From assembly GCA_002255935.1 (NCBI GenBank), contig NKIO01000003.1, positions 1 to 64,000 of the forward strand: 64,000 nucleotides of DNA. Reading direction: 5' to 3'. A program made the translations under genes and the position numbers. The DNA comes from Comamonadaceae bacterium PBBC2. Its GTDB lineage: Bacteria > Pseudomonadota > Gammaproteobacteria > Burkholderiales > Burkholderiaceae_C. Positions 43,142 to 52,226 of this stretch are shown in pieces. Below the pieces are notes generated by a model, which was given only the letters and a program-made list of their open reading frames with translations, had not been told where the DNA came from and made no database searches. Numbering within the stretch: the first letter of the stretch is position 1; each line of letters starts with the position of its first letter.

Positions 43142-44566
43142 TCAATGGCGTGCGCCTGCGGGTGCTTTGCGCTTGGGCTGCCCCGTCATGGCTTGCGGCC
43201 GCAACACGGCCACGGTGAGGCTGTCGTCGCCAAAATATTTTTGCGCCACGGCTTGCACCTGTGCGGCGGTGACTTGGCGCAAACGCGCCATCAGTTGCGC
43301 ACCGTGGTCGGGGGGCAAGCCCAGAGACCAGGCCACGCCCAATTCACGGGCCTGGTTGAAGACCGAATCGAGTTTGTAAATTTCGCTGGCCACCCATTGC
43401 GTCTTGACGCGTTGCAACTCGCTCTCGGTCACACCTTCGGAGGCCACTTTTTGGACCTGGGCGCGCAAAGCGGCTTCCAGCGCTTCGGTCGTCTGACCTT
43501 TGGCAGGCACACCTTCGAGGTAGAAAAATTGCGGGCCACGGCCCATCAGGCCGTTGCTGGCGCCCACGCTGTCGGCCAGGCGCTGCTCACCTTGGGTCAG
43601 GGCCCGCTCCAGCCGGGCGCCGCTGTAACCGTCGAGGACCGCAGACAGCACGGTCAGAGCCAGCGCGTCATCGTGCTCGGGCGAGGGCTGCAGGCTGGCC
43701 AAGCGCGGCACTTTGAAGGCCAAGGCCACATAAGCTTGTTCCGCTGGGGCCTTGAATTCAAAGCGGCGCAGGCCTTGCTGCGCAGGCTCTTGCTGGGGTT
43801 TGCGATCGGGCACCGCCCGCGCCGGGATCGCACCGTAGTGTTTGTCGGCCCAGGCTTTGACCTGAGCCGGGTCCACATCGCCTGCCACCACCACCACCGC
43901 ATTGGCGGGCACATACCAGCGCCGGTAAAACTCGCGTGCGTCTTGCGCCGTCATGGCCTCCAGATCGCTCATCCAGCCCACGATGGGGCGGCGATAAGGG
44001 GATGCACTCAGTGCGGTGGCGGCCAATTTTTCATGCAGCAAGGCGCGGGGGTTGTCTTCGGTGCGCATGCGGCGCTCTTCCTTGACGACTTCCAGCTCCT
44101 TGGCAAATTCGGCATCGGGCCACTGGTTGTTGGCAAAACGGTCCGATTCAAGCTGCATCACCGCTTCCAGCTGGTGCGCGGGGATCTGCTGGAAATAGCC
44201 GGTGTAATCCTTGGAGGTGAAGGCGTTTTCACGGCCACCCAATGCGGCCACACGGCGCGAAAACTCGCCAGCAGCCAGTGTGGGCGTGCCTTTGAACAGC
44301 ATGTGCTCCAGCACGTGGGCCACGCCGCTGGTGCCGTCCACCTCGTCCATCGAGCCCACCCGCACCCACAGCATGTGCACGGCCGTGGGGGCACGTCGAT
44401 CGGGTTTGACCCACAGCGTCATGCCATTGGCCAGGGTGTAGGTGTGGGCTTGAACCACCGGCTTGGTGGCCTGAACAGGCGCAGCGGGTGACTGGGCCCA
44501 AAGGGCCAAAGGCGTGCTCAAGAGCAAGGCCAGACAGGAAAATCCCAAGAGAAAGGTCGGTTTCAT
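43142..44566 (-). CDS. M16-family zinc metallopeptidase, catalytic subunit
   Basis: A 474-residue periplasmic protease starting MKPTFLLGFSCLALLL (signal peptide, AQS cleavage). The zinc site is complete: HVLEHMLFKGT (HxxEH) and the downstream glutamate in ELEVVKEERRMR. It pairs with the inactive M16 protein encoded next. The ATG at 44566 has AAGGA 11 bases upstream; an ATG 3 codons earlier is too close to it. The open frame continues far upstream over ftsY but that is antisense. It is divergent from ftsY with a gap of only 28 bases. Confidence 0.92.
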   Translation of the reverse strand: MKPTFLLGFSCLALLLSTPLALWAQSPAAPVQATKPVVQAHTYTLANGMTLWVKPDRRAPTAVHMLWVRVGSMDEVDGTSGVAHVLEHMLFKGTPTLAAGEFSRRVAALGGRENAFTSKDYTGYFQQIPAHQLEAVMQLESDRFANNQWPDAEFAKELEVVKEERRMRTEDNPRALLHEKLAATALSASPYRRPIVGWMSDLEAMTAQDAREFYRRWYVPANAVVVVAGDVDPAQVKAWADKHYGAIPARAVPDRKPQQEPAQQGLRRFEFKAPAEQAYVALAFKVPRLASLQPSPEHDDALALTVLSAVLDGYSGARLERALTQGEQRLADSVGASNGLMGRGPQFFYLEGVPAKGQTTEALEAALRAQVQKVASEGVTESELQRVKTQWVASEIYKLDSVFNQARELGVAWSLGLPPDHGAQLMARLRQVTAAQVQAVAQKYFGDDSLTVAVLRPQAMTGQPKRKAPAGARH

Positions 44567-44594
44567 AGAATGCATGATCCTTGAAATCCACACC

Positions 44595-45620
44595 ATGTTC
44601 AGTTTCTTCCGAAAAAAATCCCCGCCAGAGCAGGCCCAAACGCCCCCGCCAGCCGCAGCTGCAGCCGCCAACACGGCGCCTGCGGCTGTGCCTGTGACCG
44701 AGCCAGCGCCTGCCGCACCGGCCCGCCAAGGCTGGCTGGACCGCCTGAAAAACGGCCTGCGCAAGACCGGCTCCAACATCGCCACCGTCTTCACCGGCAC
44801 CCGCATTGACGACGATCTGTACGAAGAGCTCGAAACCGCCTTGCTCATGGCCGACACTGGTGTCAAAGCGACCGAACATCTGCTGCAAGACTTGAAGCGC
44901 CGCGTCAAAGAAGCCAAGGCCACCGAGCCTGCCCAGGTCAAAGGCCTGCTGGCCGAGGCCATTGCCGATCTGCTCCAAGTCTTGCAAAAACCGCTGGAGA
45001 TCGGCGCGCACCACCCCACGGTGATCATGGTCGCCGGGGTCAACGGGGCAGGCAAAACCACCTCCATCGGCAAGCTGACCAAACACTTGGCCGACAGCGG
45101 CTTGAGCGTCTTGCTGGCGGCTGCCGACACCTTCCGGGCGGCCGCGCGTGAGCAGCTGGCCGTCTGGGCCGACCGCAACACGGTGGAGATCGTCAGCCAA
45201 GAAGGCGGCGACCCCGCAGCCGTGAGCTTTGACGCCGTGACCGCAGGCCGCGCCCGTGGTCGCGATGTGGTGCTGGTGGACACCGCAGGCCGCCTGCCCA
45301 CCCAGCAGCACCTGATGCAAGAGCTGGGCAAGATCAAGCGCGTGGTGCAAAAGGCCGAAGCCAGCGCACCGCACGAAGTGCTGCTGGTGATCGACGGCAA
45401 CACCGGCCAAAACGCGCTGGCTCAGGTCAAAGCCTTTGACGACACGCTAGGCCTCACAGGCCTGATCGTGACCAAGCTGGACGGCACCGCCAAGGGCGGC
45501 GTGCTGTGCGCCATTGCCCGCGAAAAACCCATCCCGGTGTATTTCATTGGCGTGGGCGAAAAGCTGGAAGACCTCGAAACCTTTGACGCCCGCGAATTTG
45601 CGCAGGCCCTGCTCAGCTGA
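44595..45620 (+). CDS. ftsY: Signal recognition particle receptor FtsY
   Basis: A 341-residue SRP receptor GTPase that docks ribosome-nascent-chain complexes at the inner membrane. A short acidic/proline-alanine A region (about 1-50) is followed by the NG domain: GVNGAGKTTSIGKLT (G1, about 148), DTFRAAAREQL, DTAGRLPTQ, TKLDGTAKGG and the final GVGEKLEDLETFD. The A region is much shorter than that of E. coli, as usual in betaproteobacteria. selD follows after 4 bases, forming a unit. Confidence 0.97.
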   Translation: MFSFFRKKSPPEQAQTPPPAAAAAANTAPAAVPVTEPAPAAPARQGWLDRLKNGLRKTGSNIATVFTGTRIDDDLYEELETALLMADTGVKATEHLLQDLKRRVKEAKATEPAQVKGLLAEAIADLLQVLQKPLEIGAHHPTVIMVAGVNGAGKTTSIGKLTKHLADSGLSVLLAAADTFRAAAREQLAVWADRNTVEIVSQEGGDPAAVSFDAVTAGRARGRDVVLVDTAGRLPTQQHLMQELGKIKRVVQKAEASAPHEVLLVIDGNTGQNALAQVKAFDDTLGLTGLIVTKLDGTAKGGVLCAIAREKPIPVYFIGVGEKLEDLETFDAREFAQALLS

Positions 45621-45624
45621 AGCC

Positions 45625-46683
45625 ATGAACACCGACACCCGAACCGAACCCCGATTGACCTCCCTCTCGCACGGGGGCGGCTGCGGCTGCAAGATCGCGC
45701 CGGGCGTGCTGTCCGACATCCTCAAAAGCACCCACGCGATGCCCTTGCCCAAGGAATTGCTGGTGGGCATCGAGACGGCCGACGACGCGGCGGTTTACAA
45801 GCTCAACGACGAGCAGGCCCTGATCGCAACCACCGACTTTTTCATGCCCATCGTCGACGACCCCTTCGACTTTGGCCGCATTGCCGCGACCAATGCCATC
45901 AGCGACGTGTACGCCATGGGCGGCACGCCGATCATGGCCTTGGCCTTGGTCGGCATGCCGATCAACGTGCTGTCCACCCAGACCATCGGCCGCATCTTGG
46001 AAGGCGGTGCCAGCGTGTGCCAGGCCGCTGGCATCCCGATCGCGGGTGGTCACACCATTGATTCTGTGGAGCCCATCTATGGCCTGGTGGCCTTAGGCCT
46101 GGTGCACCCCAGCCGCATCAAACGCAACGCCGACGCCCGCGCCGGTGATGTGTTGGTGCTGGGCAAACCGCTGGGGGTCGGCGTGCTGTCGGCGGCCCTC
46201 AAAAAGAATGCCCTGCCCCCCGAGGGCTATGCCCGCATGATCGCCACCACCACCCGGCTGAACACCCCAGGCCCCGAACTGGCCGCCTTGCCCGGTGTGC
46301 ATGCGCTCACCGACGTGACGGGCTTTGGCCTGGCAGGTCACGCCCTCGAGATGGCCCGCGGCAGCGGCTGCACCGTGCACATCGACTGGCCGCGCGTGCC
46401 CTTGCTGGACGGGGTGCGTGATTTGGCCACCCAAGGCATGGTCACCGGCGCTTCTGGCCGCAATTGGGCCGGTTATGGCCACGATGTGGCCTTGCCCGCT
46501 CAATTTGCCGACACGGACCAGGCCCTGCTGACCGACCCGCAAACCAGTGGCGGCCTGCTGGTGGCCTGCAGCCCCGACTCGGTGGATGCGGTGCTGGCCA
46601 CCTTCAAAAGGCATGGTTTTGAGCAGGCCAGCGTGGTTGGCCAGATCCAAGATGGCCCCGCAGGACTGGTGATCGCCGGCTGA
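45625..46683 (+). CDS. selD: Selenide, water dikinase SelD
   Basis: A 352-residue enzyme that makes selenophosphate from selenide and ATP for selenocysteine or 2-selenouridine. The catalytic segment HGGGCGCKIAP has Cys20 (not selenocysteine) and Lys23. Also visible: TTDFFMPIVDDPFDFGRIAA, NAISDVYAMGGTP and GGHTIDSVEPIYGL. It starts 4 bases after ftsY. No selA, selB, selU or tRNA-Sec is seen nearby, so which selenium pathway it feeds is open. Confidence 0.96.
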   Translation: MNTDTRTEPRLTSLSHGGGCGCKIAPGVLSDILKSTHAMPLPKELLVGIETADDAAVYKLNDEQALIATTDFFMPIVDDPFDFGRIAATNAISDVYAMGGTPIMALALVGMPINVLSTQTIGRILEGGASVCQAAGIPIAGGHTIDSVEPIYGLVALGLVHPSRIKRNADARAGDVLVLGKPLGVGVLSAALKKNALPPEGYARMIATTTRLNTPGPELAALPGVHALTDVTGFGLAGHALEMARGSGCTVHIDWPRVPLLDGVRDLATQGMVTGASGRNWAGYGHDVALPAQFADTDQALLTDPQTSGGLLVACSPDSVDAVLATFKRHGFEQASVVGQIQDGPAGLVIAG

Positions 46684-46763
46684 TGGCCCGGCCTGATCCA
46701 ACCTCCACATGCCCCATGGTGGGCTACCGGTTACACCTGAACACGGCTTCTTGACTCCGGGTA

Positions 46764-46790
46764 TTAGCACTCACCCACCGAGAGTGCTAA
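46764..46790. promoter_or_regulatory. CIRCE element (HrcA operator) upstream of rpoH
   Basis: TTAGCACTC-N9-GAGTGCTAA, a perfect 9-bp inverted repeat with the canonical 9-base spacer, 27 bases before the rpoH start. A TAATAT (46788-46793) overlapping the right arm can serve as the -10 box. HrcA bound here would block rpoH transcription; hrcA is not in this window. Confidence 0.93.
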
Positions 46791-46817
46791 TATTGCACCA
46801 TTGAAAGGAGTTCTGGT

Positions 46818-47750
46818 ATGACCACTCAAACCATTTCCCCGGCCAGCGCGATGACTCTGAGCAACCCATGGGCCGTGGTGCCCTCGCTGGGTCATCTGGA
46901 CGCGTACATCTCTGCGGTCAACCGCATGCCCATGCTCACCCTCGAGGAAGAGCAAGAAGCCGCCCGCCAACTCAAAGCCAACGACGACCTGGAAGCTGCC
47001 CGCAAGCTGGTGCTCTCGCACCTGCGCTTGGTGGTGTCGGTGTCGCGCCAATACCTGGGCTATGGCCTGCCACACGGCGACCTGATCCAAGAGGGCAATG
47101 TGGGCCTGATGAAAGCCGTCAAACGATTCGACCCCGATCAAGGTGTGCGTCTGGTCAGCTACGCGCTGCACTGGATCAAGGCCGAGATCCACGAGTACAT
47201 CCTGAAAAACTGGCGCATGGTCAAGGTCGCCACGACCAAGGCCCAGCGCAAGCTGTTCTTCAACCTGCGCTCGATGAAGCAAGGCTTTAAGGCCGAAGCT
47301 GAAAGTGGCACCCACCGCGACACCTTGACGCCCGACCAGATCGACGTCATGGCGCATGACCTGAACGTCAAGCGCGAAGAAGTCATCGAGATGGAAATGC
47401 GCATGTCCGGCGGCGATGTGTTGCTCGACCCGGCCCCCTCGGACGATGGCGAACAGGCTTTTGGCCCTATTGCTTATTTGGCCGATGCCAACCATGAGCC
47501 CACCGCCATGATCGAAGCGCACCAGCGCGATGTGATGGCCAGCGATGGCCTGGCAGCCGCGCTGAACGCCTTGGACGAACGCAGCCGCCGCATCGTGGAA
47601 GAGCGCTGGCTCAAGGTCAACGACAACGGCTCGGGCGGCATGACGCTGCACGACTTGGCGGCCGAATACGGCGTGAGCGCCGAGCGTATCCGCCAAATCG
47701 AAGTCGCGGCCATGAAGAAAATGAAAAAAGCACTCGTCGAATTCGCTTGA
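46818..47750 (+). CDS. rpoH: RNA polymerase sigma-32 factor RpoH
   Basis: A 310-residue heat-shock sigma factor. Region 2 is seen in HLRLVVSVSRQYLGYGLPHGDLIQEGNVGLMKAVKRFDP (quoted by its ends: HLRLVVSVSRQYL and GLMKAVKRFD) with the core-binding DLIQEGN; the RpoH box lies in TTKAQRKLFFNLRSMKQ; region 4 ends YGVSAERIRQIEVAAMKKM. AAAGGAG lies 7 bases before the ATG. The CIRCE element just upstream links its synthesis to HrcA and thus to GroEL availability. It ends in a strong terminator. Confidence 0.97.
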   Translation: MTTQTISPASAMTLSNPWAVVPSLGHLDAYISAVNRMPMLTLEEEQEAARQLKANDDLEAARKLVLSHLRLVVSVSRQYLGYGLPHGDLIQEGNVGLMKAVKRFDPDQGVRLVSYALHWIKAEIHEYILKNWRMVKVATTKAQRKLFFNLRSMKQGFKAEAESGTHRDTLTPDQIDVMAHDLNVKREEVIEMEMRMSGGDVLLDPAPSDDGEQAFGPIAYLADANHEPTAMIEAHQRDVMASDGLAAALNALDERSRRIVEERWLKVNDNGSGGMTLHDLAAEYGVSAERIRQIEVAAMKKMKKALVEFA

Positions 47751-47768
47751 GCTTTTCAACTTCCGAAC

Positions 47769-47796
47769 ATACCCAGCTGAGGCTGGGTATTTTTTT
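47769..47796 (+). terminator. Rho-independent terminator of rpoH
   Basis: ATACCCAGC and GCTGGGTAT form a 9-bp stem with a TGAG loop, followed by TTTTTT, 18 bases after the rpoH stop. Confidence 0.95.
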
Positions 47797-47861
47797 GCCT
47801 GACGCGCATCGCCCCATCTATTTGACTGCGCTAAAGTGGGCGCAGTTTTTGGAGATTCCTC

Positions 47862-48851
47862 ATGCCCTTGATCATCCCCCCCATGACGCGCCGCGCACTT
47901 GTGTTGGCCACCGGCCTGGTTTGCACTGTGGGCCTGGCCCATGCGGCCGAGCCCGTCTGGCCCAGCCAGACGATCAAGTTGGTGGTCGGCTTTCCCGCAG
48001 GCTCCAGCCCCGACTTGACCGCCCGCGCTTTGGCGGAGCCCTTGGGCAAAGCCTTGGGACAAACCGTGGTGGTGGACAACAAGGTGGGCGCAGGCGGCAA
48101 CATCGCGGCCGACTTTGTGGCCAAGTCCACCGATGGCCACACCTTGGGCTTGATGATCAACGGCAACATGACGATCGCCCGCATCCTCAATCCCAAGGTG
48201 AACTATGACCCTTTGAAAGATCTGGCGCCCGTCAGCCTGATCGGGACAGCCCCTTTGTTGTTGACGGCCCCTGCGGACGCTGCAGGAAGCACGCCGGCCC
48301 AATGGCTGGCCCAAGCACGTCAAAGCGGCAATAAACTCAGCTACGGCTCGCCTGGCGTGGGCACGGTAGCGCATTTGGGCATGGAGCTGCTCAAGGCCAA
48401 GGCCGGCATCGACCCCGTGCATGTGCCCTACCCCGGCAACCCACAAATCATGAACGCAATGATGGGCGGCCAAATCCAGCTGGCGCTGCTGCCACCGGCC
48501 ATGGCCTTGACGCAGGTGCGCGCGGGCAAGCTGCGTGCCATCGGCACCACCAGCACCGGCCGCAGCACGCTGGCCCCCGAGGTGGGCAGCCTGTCGGAAA
48601 TCGGCATCAAGAACTACCAATTGGAAATCTGGAATGGGGTAGCCGCCCCGGCCGCCATGCCGCCCGCGGTGCTGAACAAACTCTCGGCCACGGTGAGCGA
48701 CATCGTGCGATCGCCCGAGATGCGCGCCCGCCTGTTCCAGCAGGGCTGGCAGGTGGTAGGTTCTTCACCCGAAGGTTTGCGCAACCGGATTCAATCCGAC
48801 ACCCAGGCCCTGGGCGACATCATCGTGGGCCAAAAGATTCAGGTGAACTGA
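47862..48851 (+). CDS. Bug-type periplasmic solute-binding protein
   Basis: A 329-residue receptor with a signal peptide (about 1-29, AHA-AEP) and the Bug features WPSQTIKLVVGFPAGSSPDLTAR and VDNKVGAGGNIAADFVAK. Position 45-46 (SS in place of the usual GG before D) and the missing DGYT loop (here TDGHTLGL) suggest a different ligand pocket from the Bug protein at 26168. It is an orphan: no tctAB adjoins it. GGAG lies 8 bases before the ATG. Confidence 0.9.
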   Translation: MPLIIPPMTRRALVLATGLVCTVGLAHAAEPVWPSQTIKLVVGFPAGSSPDLTARALAEPLGKALGQTVVVDNKVGAGGNIAADFVAKSTDGHTLGLMINGNMTIARILNPKVNYDPLKDLAPVSLIGTAPLLLTAPADAAGSTPAQWLAQARQSGNKLSYGSPGVGTVAHLGMELLKAKAGIDPVHVPYPGNPQIMNAMMGGQIQLALLPPAMALTQVRAGKLRAIGTTSTGRSTLAPEVGSLSEIGIKNYQLEIWNGVAAPAAMPPAVLNKLSATVSDIVRSPEMRARLFQQGWQVVGSSPEGLRNRIQSDTQALGDIIVGQKIQVN

Positions 48852-48867
48852 ACGCTGGGCGTCCTGC

Positions 48868-49458
48868 TCACTTGAGCAGGATTTTCAGGTCCTCGGCCAG
48901 CGCGGGGGCTCCGCTGCCATAGCGGTTGTACAAGCGCACGCGACCTTGCGGGTCAAAGGTGTAGCTGCCCGCCGAGTGGTCCATGGTGTAGCTGGTGGGT
49001 GTTTTGCCCTCGACCTTTTTGAAATAGATCTTGAAGTCTTTGGTGACCTTGTCCAGCTGCTCGGGTGTGCTGGCCCGCAAAGCCACAAAACTGGGGTCAA
49101 AGCTCGCCATGTAGGACTGGAGCAACTCGGCCGTGTCGCGCTCAGGGTCCACGGTGATGAACACGCCTTGCAAGCGCTCACCATCTTTGCCCAGCAAGCG
49201 CTTGACCTCGGCCAGCTCCTGCATGGACGTGGGGCACACATCCGGGCATTGGGTGTAGCCAAAGAAAACCACCACCGCTTTGCCAGCAAAGTCTTTGAGG
49301 GTGCGCACTTGGCCATTTTGGTCGGCCAACTCCCAACCTTGGGCGTACGTGGCGCCCGTGATGTCGACACCGCGAAAAGCCGGTTTGTCTTGGCCGCAGC
49401 CCACAAGCGCCAACAAGGCCGTCAAACCGAGTCCACCGAGCCATTGACGTTTGTTCAT
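48868..49458 (-). CDS. SCO-family copper chaperone lipoprotein
   Basis: A 196-residue Sco1/SenC protein that delivers copper or reduces the CuA cysteines of cytochrome oxidase subunit II. Lipobox ALVGC with Cys21, thioredoxin fold with copper ligands Cys71 and Cys75 (GYTQCPDVCPTS) and His161 (TMDHSAGS). It lies 7 bases after ctaB at the end of the heme/copper assembly unit. The start at 49458 gives the lipoprotein signal. Confidence 0.94.
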   Translation of the reverse strand: MNKRQWLGGLGLTALLALVGCGQDKPAFRGVDITGATYAQGWELADQNGQVRTLKDFAGKAVVVFFGYTQCPDVCPTSMQELAEVKRLLGKDGERLQGVFITVDPERDTAELLQSYMASFDPSFVALRASTPEQLDKVTKDFKIYFKKVEGKTPTSYTMDHSAGSYTFDPQGRVRLYNRYGSGAPALAEDLKILLK

Positions 49459-49465
49459 GCTGTGC

Positions 49466-50350
49466 TCAAAAAAGGTAATGGTCCACCAAGAGCGCGGCAA
49501 ACAAGGCACTCAGGTGGATCAGTGAAAAGCGGAAGGTCTTGCGTGCCAACTCGTCTGAATAGGCACGAAACAAGGCCACGGCATAAGCGATGAAGCCGAT
49601 GCTCAGGACGACTGCCACACTCAAGTAAAGCCAGGAACTCATGCCGTACACAAAGGGCATCAGGCAAGCGGCCATGAGCACCACGGTGTACAGCAAAATT
49701 TGCAAGCGGGTGAAGGCATTGCCATGGGTCACGGGCAGCATGGGCAGGCCCGACTTGCGGTAGTCCTCGACGCGGTACAAGGCCAATGCCCAAAAGTGAG
49801 GCGGCGTCCACAAGAAGATGATCAAAAACAAAATCAATGCCTCAGGCCCCACATCGCCCGTCATGGCGGCCCAGCCCAACACAGGGGGCATGGCCCCACT
49901 GGCGCCACCGATCACGATGTTCTGGGGCGTGAGGGGCTTCAAGATCACGGTGTAAATGATGGCGTAGCCCACAAAGGTGGCAAAGGTCAGCCACATGGTC
50001 AGCGGGTTGACCCACACGTACAAGATGGCCGAGCCGACAGCACACAAAGCGGCCGAGAACAAGAGGGCTTGTCGGTCGCTCAACTCGCCCTTGGCCGTGG
50101 GACGCCAGGCGGTGCGTTTCATTTTCGAATCGATGGTTTTTTCGACGAGGCAGTTGAATGCCGCCGCCGCACCGGCCACCAACCAGATGCCAACACAAGC
50201 CCACAGGCCCAAGACCAGCTCAGGCACGCGGGGTGCGCCTGGAACGGCCAACACCATGCCGATCAATGCACAAAACACGATCAGTTGAACCACACGGGGT
50301 TTGGTCAGCGCGTAATACTGGCGCCAAGGAGAAGAAGTCGCAGCAGTCAT
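49466..50350 (-). CDS. ctaB: Protoheme IX farnesyltransferase (heme O synthase)
   Basis: A 294-residue UbiA-family prenyltransferase with about nine helices that converts heme B to heme O. Signature: [31 protein letters not shown] (the N-x3-D-x2-D motif) and [21 protein letters not shown]. Its ATG overlaps the ctaA stop by 4 bases (ATGA), so heme O and heme A synthases are coupled. Confidence 0.97.
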   Translation of the reverse strand: MTAATSSPWRQYYALTKPRVVQLIVFCALIGMVLAVPGAPRVPELVLGLWACVGIWLVAGAAAAFNCLVEKTIDSKMKRTAWRPTAKGELSDRQALLFSAALCAVGSAILYVWVNPLTMWLTFATFVGYAIIYTVILKPLTPQNIVIGGASGAMPPVLGWAAMTGDVGPEALILFLIIFLWTPPHFWALALYRVEDYRKSGLPMLPVTHGNAFTRLQILLYTVVLMAACLMPFVYGMSSWLYLSVAVVLSIGFIAYAVALFRAYSDELARKTFRFSLIHLSALFAALLVDHYLF

Positions 50351-51513
50351 GCAGCAGGCCTTGAATCAAAAGAAGAACGCTCACCGGCAACAGGGCCCGA
50401 TGAACTCACAGAATCTGAGCGGCTGATGCACAGCGCCCAGGTCAATACCAACACCAGGGCCGAGGCACCGCCGGTGTGCAACACGGCCGCCACCAAGGGC
50501 CAGTCCAGCACCACATTGCTCAGGCCCGTGGCCAATTGCAAAGCGGCCAAGGCCCACACCGCATGCGCCAACTTTTGCATGCTGGGCACCCGCTGCAAAC
50601 CCCAAGCCACCGCCACCAAAGCCGCCAACACCATCCAAGCCGCACTGCGGTGGACGAAATGGATGGTGGTCAAAGCCACAAAAGGCAAGACCTCGCCATG
50701 GACGGTGTGGCCCAGGTCACGCCACAGCGCAAAGCCCTGCCAATCCAAAGTGGGCAGCCAAGTGCCGTTGCACGATGGGAAGCCGGTACAGGCAAGCACC
50801 GCGTAATTGGTGCTGACCCAGCCGCCCAAGGCGATCTGAAGCCACAGCAGGGCATAGGCCAACCACAGACCTTTGCGCCAGCCCGATGGCACAAGTCGGC
50901 TTTGCCAGCCCTCGTAACGCACCGCCTGCGCAGCCAACAGCGCCAACAAGCCGATGCCAAACAACAAGTGCAAGGTCACGATGGCCGGAAAGAGTTTCAT
51001 CGTCACCGTCAAGGCGCCAAAAGCACCTTGCATGCACACCCACAGCAAGGTGAAGGTAGGCCACCAAGCGCTGACGGCGTGGGCCGGGTCCTTTCGGCGC
51101 AGACGCCAGGTCATGACCGACAGACTCAAGATCAACACGCCCACACCCGTGGCCAAGTAGCGGTGCACCATCTCGATCCAGGCCTTGCCATGCGTGACGG
51201 GGCCTGTGGGCATGGCCGATTGCGCGGCATCGATGTGCTGCTGTGCGCCCATGGGCGTGGCACTGCCGTAGCAACCCGGCCAATCAGGGCAACCCAAGCC
51301 AGAGTCGGTCAGCCGCGTGAAGGCGCCAAACAAAATCAAATCAAAGGTGAGGAACAGGGTCAAGATGGTCAAGGCCTGCAAACGCCGGCCACCCGGCGCG
51401 TGCCGATGCCGCCAGACCCACCAAGTCAGCGGCAACAAGGCAAACGCCAAGCCCGCGCCCATCACTTGCAAGATGGGGTTGAGGTTGTACAGGTCGACCG
51501 TGCTCATGGCCAT
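50347..51513 (-). CDS. ctaA: Heme A synthase (CtaA/COX15)
   Basis: A 388-residue membrane enzyme oxidising heme O to heme A. Conserved histidines lie in helices: [33 protein letters not shown] and [11 protein letters not shown]. The first periplasmic loop keeps [15 protein letters not shown] and the second [13 protein letters not shown], the cysteine pairs of this class. I chose the ATG at 51513, overlapping the previous stop by one base; an ATG two codons later is equally possible. Confidence 0.93.
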   Translation of the reverse strand: MAMSTVDLYNLNPILQVMGAGLAFALLPLTWWVWRHRHAPGGRRLQALTILTLFLTFDLILFGAFTRLTDSGLGCPDWPGCYGSATPMGAQQHIDAAQSAMPTGPVTHGKAWIEMVHRYLATGVGVLILSLSVMTWRLRRKDPAHAVSAWWPTFTLLWVCMQGAFGALTVTMKLFPAIVTLHLLFGIGLLALLAAQAVRYEGWQSRLVPSGWRKGLWLAYALLWLQIALGGWVSTNYAVLACTGFPSCNGTWLPTLDWQGFALWRDLGHTVHGEVLPFVALTTIHFVHRSAAWMVLAALVAVAWGLQRVPSMQKLAHAVWALAALQLATGLSNVVLDWPLVAAVLHTGGASALVLVLTWALCISRSDSVSSSGPVAGERSSFDSRPAA

Positions 51514-52226
51514 CAGCGTCCGGCCTCGTCCCAGGAAGCCGAAGCGCGCAGCAGACGGTCCAGGTCTTTCTTGGCTTTGGATGCGCCCTCCACGTTCATG
51601 TGCGCCGGAAAACGCATCATGAAGTGGCCCATCGGGTCGATCACGTACAGATGGTCTTGCAAGGCATGACCCGCAGAAGGACTCAACCAATTTTGGATCA
51701 CTTGAGGGTCCACCCGCAAAACATGGGCTTGGTTCAAGGCAGGCAACAAGGCCGCATCGACGGGGGCCTGATCATTGAGCACCCAGACACGGTCCACACG
51801 GTCTTTTTCCTTGCCCAAAACTTCGCGCAATTGGCGCTGAAAGTACAGGTTTTCTTTGCAAGCTTCTTTGCATTCGCCTGAGCCCACAGCCACCAAGAGC
51901 CATTGACCTTTGAGACCCTTCAAATCGACCGGCTGGCCTTGCAAATTGAGCGCTGTGCTGGCGGGCAAATCCACCTGCGGGGTGACCAACTCGCCGTAAT
52001 GTCGACGCGCTTCAGGACGCACCACGTAATAGGTGAAATAAGAAGCGATGACGGGCGCTGCACACACCAGCAGGAGCGCCAACATTTTCCAGCGGCCTGT
52101 GTTGGTGCGCTGCGCATCCGCTTGGGCAACTTCGCCAGGCTGCGGCAAGTCGTGCACCGTCATGCCCAAGGGTGCATCGGTCAGATCATATTTTTCGGCG
52201 TGCTTGGACAATTTGAAACCAGACAT
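51513..52226 (-). CDS. Thioredoxin-like membrane protein of the oxidase assembly cluster
   Basis: A 237-residue protein with one N-terminal membrane helix (about 48-66) and a periplasmic domain resembling Sco/thioredoxin proteins. It holds a CKEAC motif (about residues 119-123) in the place of the CxxxC of Sco (VGSGECKEACKEN), followed by DHLYVIDPMGHFMMRFP. No exact family name is known to me; homologues sit between surf1 and ctaA in Burkholderiales. It overlaps surf1 by 41 bases and ctaA by one. A copper or thiol role in CuA/CuB assembly is inference from motif and place. Confidence 0.8.
   Translation of the reverse strand: MSGFKLSKHAEKYDLTDAPLGMTVHDLPQPGEVAQADAQRTNTGRWKMLALLLVCAAPVIASYFTYYVVRPEARRHYGELVTPQVDLPASTALNLQGQPVDLKGLKGQWLLVAVGSGECKEACKENLYFQRQLREVLGKEKDRVDRVWVLNDQAPVDAALLPALNQAHVLRVDPQVIQNWLSPSAGHALQDHLYVIDPMGHFMMRFPAHMNVEGASKAKKDLDRLLRASASWDEAGR

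Noticed and set aside
44567-45403. Upstream extension of the catalytic M16 gene over ftsY
   Set aside because: The frame stays open but the real protein begins with a signal peptide at 44566, and the extension is antisense to the conserved FtsY GTPase.
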